NCBI RefSeq assembly: GCF_004343305.1
Contig: NZ_SMAF01000022.1
Location: 1-51,519 of the forward strand
Direction: 5' to 3'
Length of the DNA stretch: 51,519 nucleotides
Source of the DNA: Pseudofulvimonas gallinarii
GTDB taxonomy: Bacteria; Pseudomonadota; Gammaproteobacteria; Xanthomonadales; UBA2363
Shown in pieces: positions 48,293 to 51,519 of the stretch. The position numbers and the translations under genes were made by a program. Under the pieces are notes generated by a model, which did no database searches, was not told where the DNA came from, and was given only the letters and a program-made list of their open reading frames with translations. How positions within the stretch are numbered: position 1 is the stretch's first letter; each line of letters begins with the position of its first letter.

Positions 48293-48403
48293 TTTCCCCC
48301 CGCCGGCGCCCGGCGCCGCGGGCGGTCGAACCTGCATTCCTAGTAGTCAAAGCAAGCCCCGATTCGAGCCGCGGTGTTTCCAAGCACGCCGCGGCTTCTT
48401 TTA
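48293..48403 (+). ncRNA. Candidate small RNA or attenuated leader, about 110 nt
   Basis: The unit runs from the predicted start of the 48258-48286 promoter to the T-run of the 48368-48403 terminator. The first part (48298-48324) is GC-rich and self-complementary. The middle (about 48325-48367) is single-stranded-looking and less GC-rich. It carries no convincing reading frame and matches no RNA family I recognise (not 4.5S, 6S, tmRNA or RNase P). It could instead be a terminated leader of the DUF885 gene downstream. Confidence 0.35.
48368..48403 (+). terminator. Strong intrinsic terminator
   Basis: GCCGCGG (48368-48374) pairs with CCGCGGC (48389-48395); the stem extends by a T-G wobble, G-C and T-A to ten pairs with an eight-base loop. 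It is followed at once by TTCTTTTATT. This is the clearest intrinsic terminator in the window and is not placed directly after a gene. Confidence 0.8.
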
Positions 48404-48509
48404 TTCCGGGCTTCGTCCTGCCGCCTGTGGCGGTGTAGTGGCCGGTTGCGCACTGGCCGCAGCACCGGGCCTGGCCTAGGCTGCCGGCTTCTCCAATGGA
48501 GTGGCCAAG

Positions 48510-50330
<1,821 letters not shown>

Positions 50331-50339
50331 CGACTGACG

Positions 50340-50366
50340 GCCGCCGCGCAGGAATGCCGCGGCGGC
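50340..50366. terminator. Bidirectional terminator between DUF885 and TraB/GumN genes
   Basis: GCCGCCGCG (50340-50348) pairs with CGCGGCGGC (50358-50366) around a nine-base loop, and TTCATT follows on the plus strand. The hairpin begins 10 bases after the DUF885 stop and lies next to the stop codon of the minus-strand gene. Confidence 0.65.
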
Positions 50367-50367
50367 T

Positions 50368-51411
50368 TCATTCCGGTTCCACGATGTCGTAGCCGGCCTC
50401 GCGCAGGGCCTGCAGCATTCCGTTTTCGCCCAGCAGCGTCGTCATCGACAAGTAGGCGAAGGTATCGGCATGGGTGGCGAGTGCCGCTTCAGCCGCCGCC
50501 AGCCACGCGGCACGCATCTTCTTCTCGATGTCCGCCATGCCGGTCTCGGCCAGCGCCTGCGCATTGCCCAGCGCTTCGGCACAGGCGCCCAGGTGGTTCG
50601 GTGCCGGCAGCGACTGCAGCGCCTCGATATCACCGATGGCCCAGGCATTGGCACGCTGGCGCATGGCGCCCAGGTCCGTCTCCAGCCGTGACAGCGTCAG
50701 CTCGAAACAGGCGAGGTCATCAAGTGTCTCGCCGGAGAACTCGCGAAGGATCTGTCGGGGTGCGTCAAGTTCCAGCGTGATGCGCGGCCGGATTTCTTCC
50801 AGCGCCAGTCGCCGGGCCGCCCTGAGTAGGGTTTCGCTGGCGACCGGCTTCCGGTCCAGGCCGATGGCATCCAGTGCCCTGGCATACAGCTCCTGCGCCG
50901 CGAACAGTGGCCGGAAGCGTTCCACCTTGCGGTTGCGCGGCATGTAGCGCGCTTTCAGCGGCAGCCAGCGTGCATGCAGGTCCGGCGGCAGGACGTCCTG
51001 CAGGCGTGCATTGTCCGGATTGCGCCGCACGCGCAGCGCCGCCGGCAAGAGCATCATGCCGCGTACCATGCCGATGTCCGTATCGACCAAAGGCGGCCGC
51101 AGCAGGGCCTGGCACTGTTCCAGTATCGCCAGGACCGGCTCGGCATGCCATTGCATCCGGCGCGGCAAGGGCGACTGGGTGCCGAGGATCCACAGCGAAC
51201 GACCGTCGCGATGCACGCGCCACATGCCCGGCCCGAACTGCACGCCTTCGGCCAGGACCTCGACCGTGTCGAGGACCGTCATGTCGACATCCGCCGTCGT
51301 CGCTGGCCGCGGCGGCGATCCGGTGATTTCCGCCATCGCCGCAGGCGCGCCCATCAGCGCGAAGCCGGCGAGCAGGCCTGCCGCACGCAGGGTCCAGGCT
51401 CTTTTCCGCAT
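50368..51411 (-). CDS. TraB/GumN-family protein, exported, 347 aa
   Basis: A Sec signal (about 27 residues, ending APAAMA) leads to a TraB/GumN domain (PF01963). The family hallmark appears as SLWILGTQSPLPRRMQWH, related to the GT-H-P pattern of GumN; the usual histidine of GTxH is Gln here. The rest is helical, with late RANAWAIGDIEALQSLP and ADIEKKMRAAWLAAAEAALA. Members are distant relatives of Tiki peptidases, whose motif needs that histidine, so the loss may mean no activity. ATG 51411 follows GGGAAG at five bases; GTG 51417 is a poor alternative. Confidence 0.85.
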   Translation of the reverse strand: MRKRAWTLRAAGLLAGFALMGAPAAMAEITGSPPRPATTADVDMTVLDTVEVLAEGVQFGPGMWRVHRDGRSLWILGTQSPLPRRMQWHAEPVLAILEQCQALLRPPLVDTDIGMVRGMMLLPAALRVRRNPDNARLQDVLPPDLHARWLPLKARYMPRNRKVERFRPLFAAQELYARALDAIGLDRKPVASETLLRAARRLALEEIRPRITLELDAPRQILREFSGETLDDLACFELTLSRLETDLGAMRQRANAWAIGDIEALQSLPAPNHLGACAEALGNAQALAETGMADIEKKMRAAWLAAAEAALATHADTFAYLSMTTLLGENGMLQALREAGYDIVEPE

Positions 51412-51431
51412 CGTCACTTCCCATTTACTGA

Positions 51432-51519
51432 TCAGTCAGAAATATAGGCGACACTTGGATGCCCGAAGAACGAGCGCACCAGGTCGGGCCGGAGCTTGAT
51501 GTCGGACAGTTGCGCATGG
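51432..51519 (-). CDS. 3' end of an unidentified gene (partial)
   Basis: The minus strand encodes a C-terminus reading AQLSDIKLRPDLVRSFF then GHPSVAYISD, stopping at TGA 51432-51434. Codons end mostly in G or C, as in real genes here, and the other two frames stop sooner or look unnatural. The stop lies 20 bases before the TraB/GumN start, so the two may be co-transcribed. Twenty-eight residues are too few to name a family. Confidence 0.55.
   Translation of the reverse strand, partial: HAQLSDIKLRPDLVRSFFGHPSVAYISD

Larger units (their letters stand above)
48071..48509. other. Intergenic region with promoter-to-terminator unit, 439 bp
   Basis: No coding frame is supported here. From 48258 the region contains a promoter-like pair, a short GC-rich transcript region and a strong terminator (listed separately), ending about 100 bases before the DUF885 gene. 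The part from 48071 to 48250 shows nothing further. Confidence 0.5.

Noticed and set aside
48325-48375. tRNA-like sequence (GATTCGAG resembling a T-loop)
   Set aside because: No acceptor stem, anticodon arm or D arm can be formed around it; the hairpin is better explained as a terminator.

Overview
The window is high-GC DNA from a gammaproteobacterium of the Xanthomonadales (Lysobacterales), perhaps close to Rhodanobacteraceae such as Dokdonella. The evidence is gene content and order: yibN-type rhodanese/secB/gpsA, hemD-hemX-hemY, glnE, a pilR-type regulator, a GumN/TraB protein, a Lys/Ala-extended HU, and many secreted proteins. The genus is an inference; no rRNA or tRNA gene was found.

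Bases 1-3300 look acquired. They hold an integron attC site followed by a cassette gene of unknown function, then an arsenic resistance cluster: a broken arsH divergent from arsR-arsC-ACR3. The join between cassette and arsenic cluster is ragged. arsH carries an in-frame amber codon and has lost its C-terminus, and the start of an unidentified gene abuts the break.

Bases 3775-16100 are mostly housekeeping. They carry rsgA coupled to a DUF1704 (QEGLA/MATCAP-like) metallopeptidase, an alaA-type aminotransferase with an SGNH hydrolase, the hemDXY tetrapyrrole operon, a YiiD-type thioesterase and a lipoprotein, then the rhodanese-secB-gpsA group, an outer membrane barrel and trmL.

Bases 16260-28230 are rich in exported proteins: a trypsin-like protease, an SDR enzyme, a double-domain M16 peptidase, a Tat-exported DUF1800/DUF1501 pair, and a 1010-residue sensor diguanylate cyclase (beta-propeller, Y_Y_Y, GGDEF). 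An HU-like protein, a DUF3096 peptide, glnE and a pilR-type sigma-54 activator follow.

Bases 33592-34944 are a tandem array of four units of about 300 bp in A-B-A-B order. Each unit carries two oppositely oriented palindromes, and a degenerate tail follows. Beyond the array, prmC, a fused ATP sulfurylase/APS kinase and purD lie on the minus strand, and maeB on the plus strand.

Bases 42522-47735 encode a giant secreted protein with 14 delta-60 propeller repeats, seven 75-residue repeats with an invariant C-x9-W-x8-C pattern, and a beta-helix/choice-of-anchor-Q end. Its last residues (GDRIFAHGF) closely resemble those of the DUF1501 protein (GDPLFANGF), which suggests a shared C-terminal tag. 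A possible small RNA (promoter near 48258-48286, strong terminator at 48368-48403) precedes a DUF885 lipoprotein peptidase. The window ends with a TraB/GumN protein and the 3' end of another gene.

The most notable signals are the shared tail with the C-W-C repeat protein, the palindrome-bearing tandem array, the integron/arsenic junction and the small RNA candidate.
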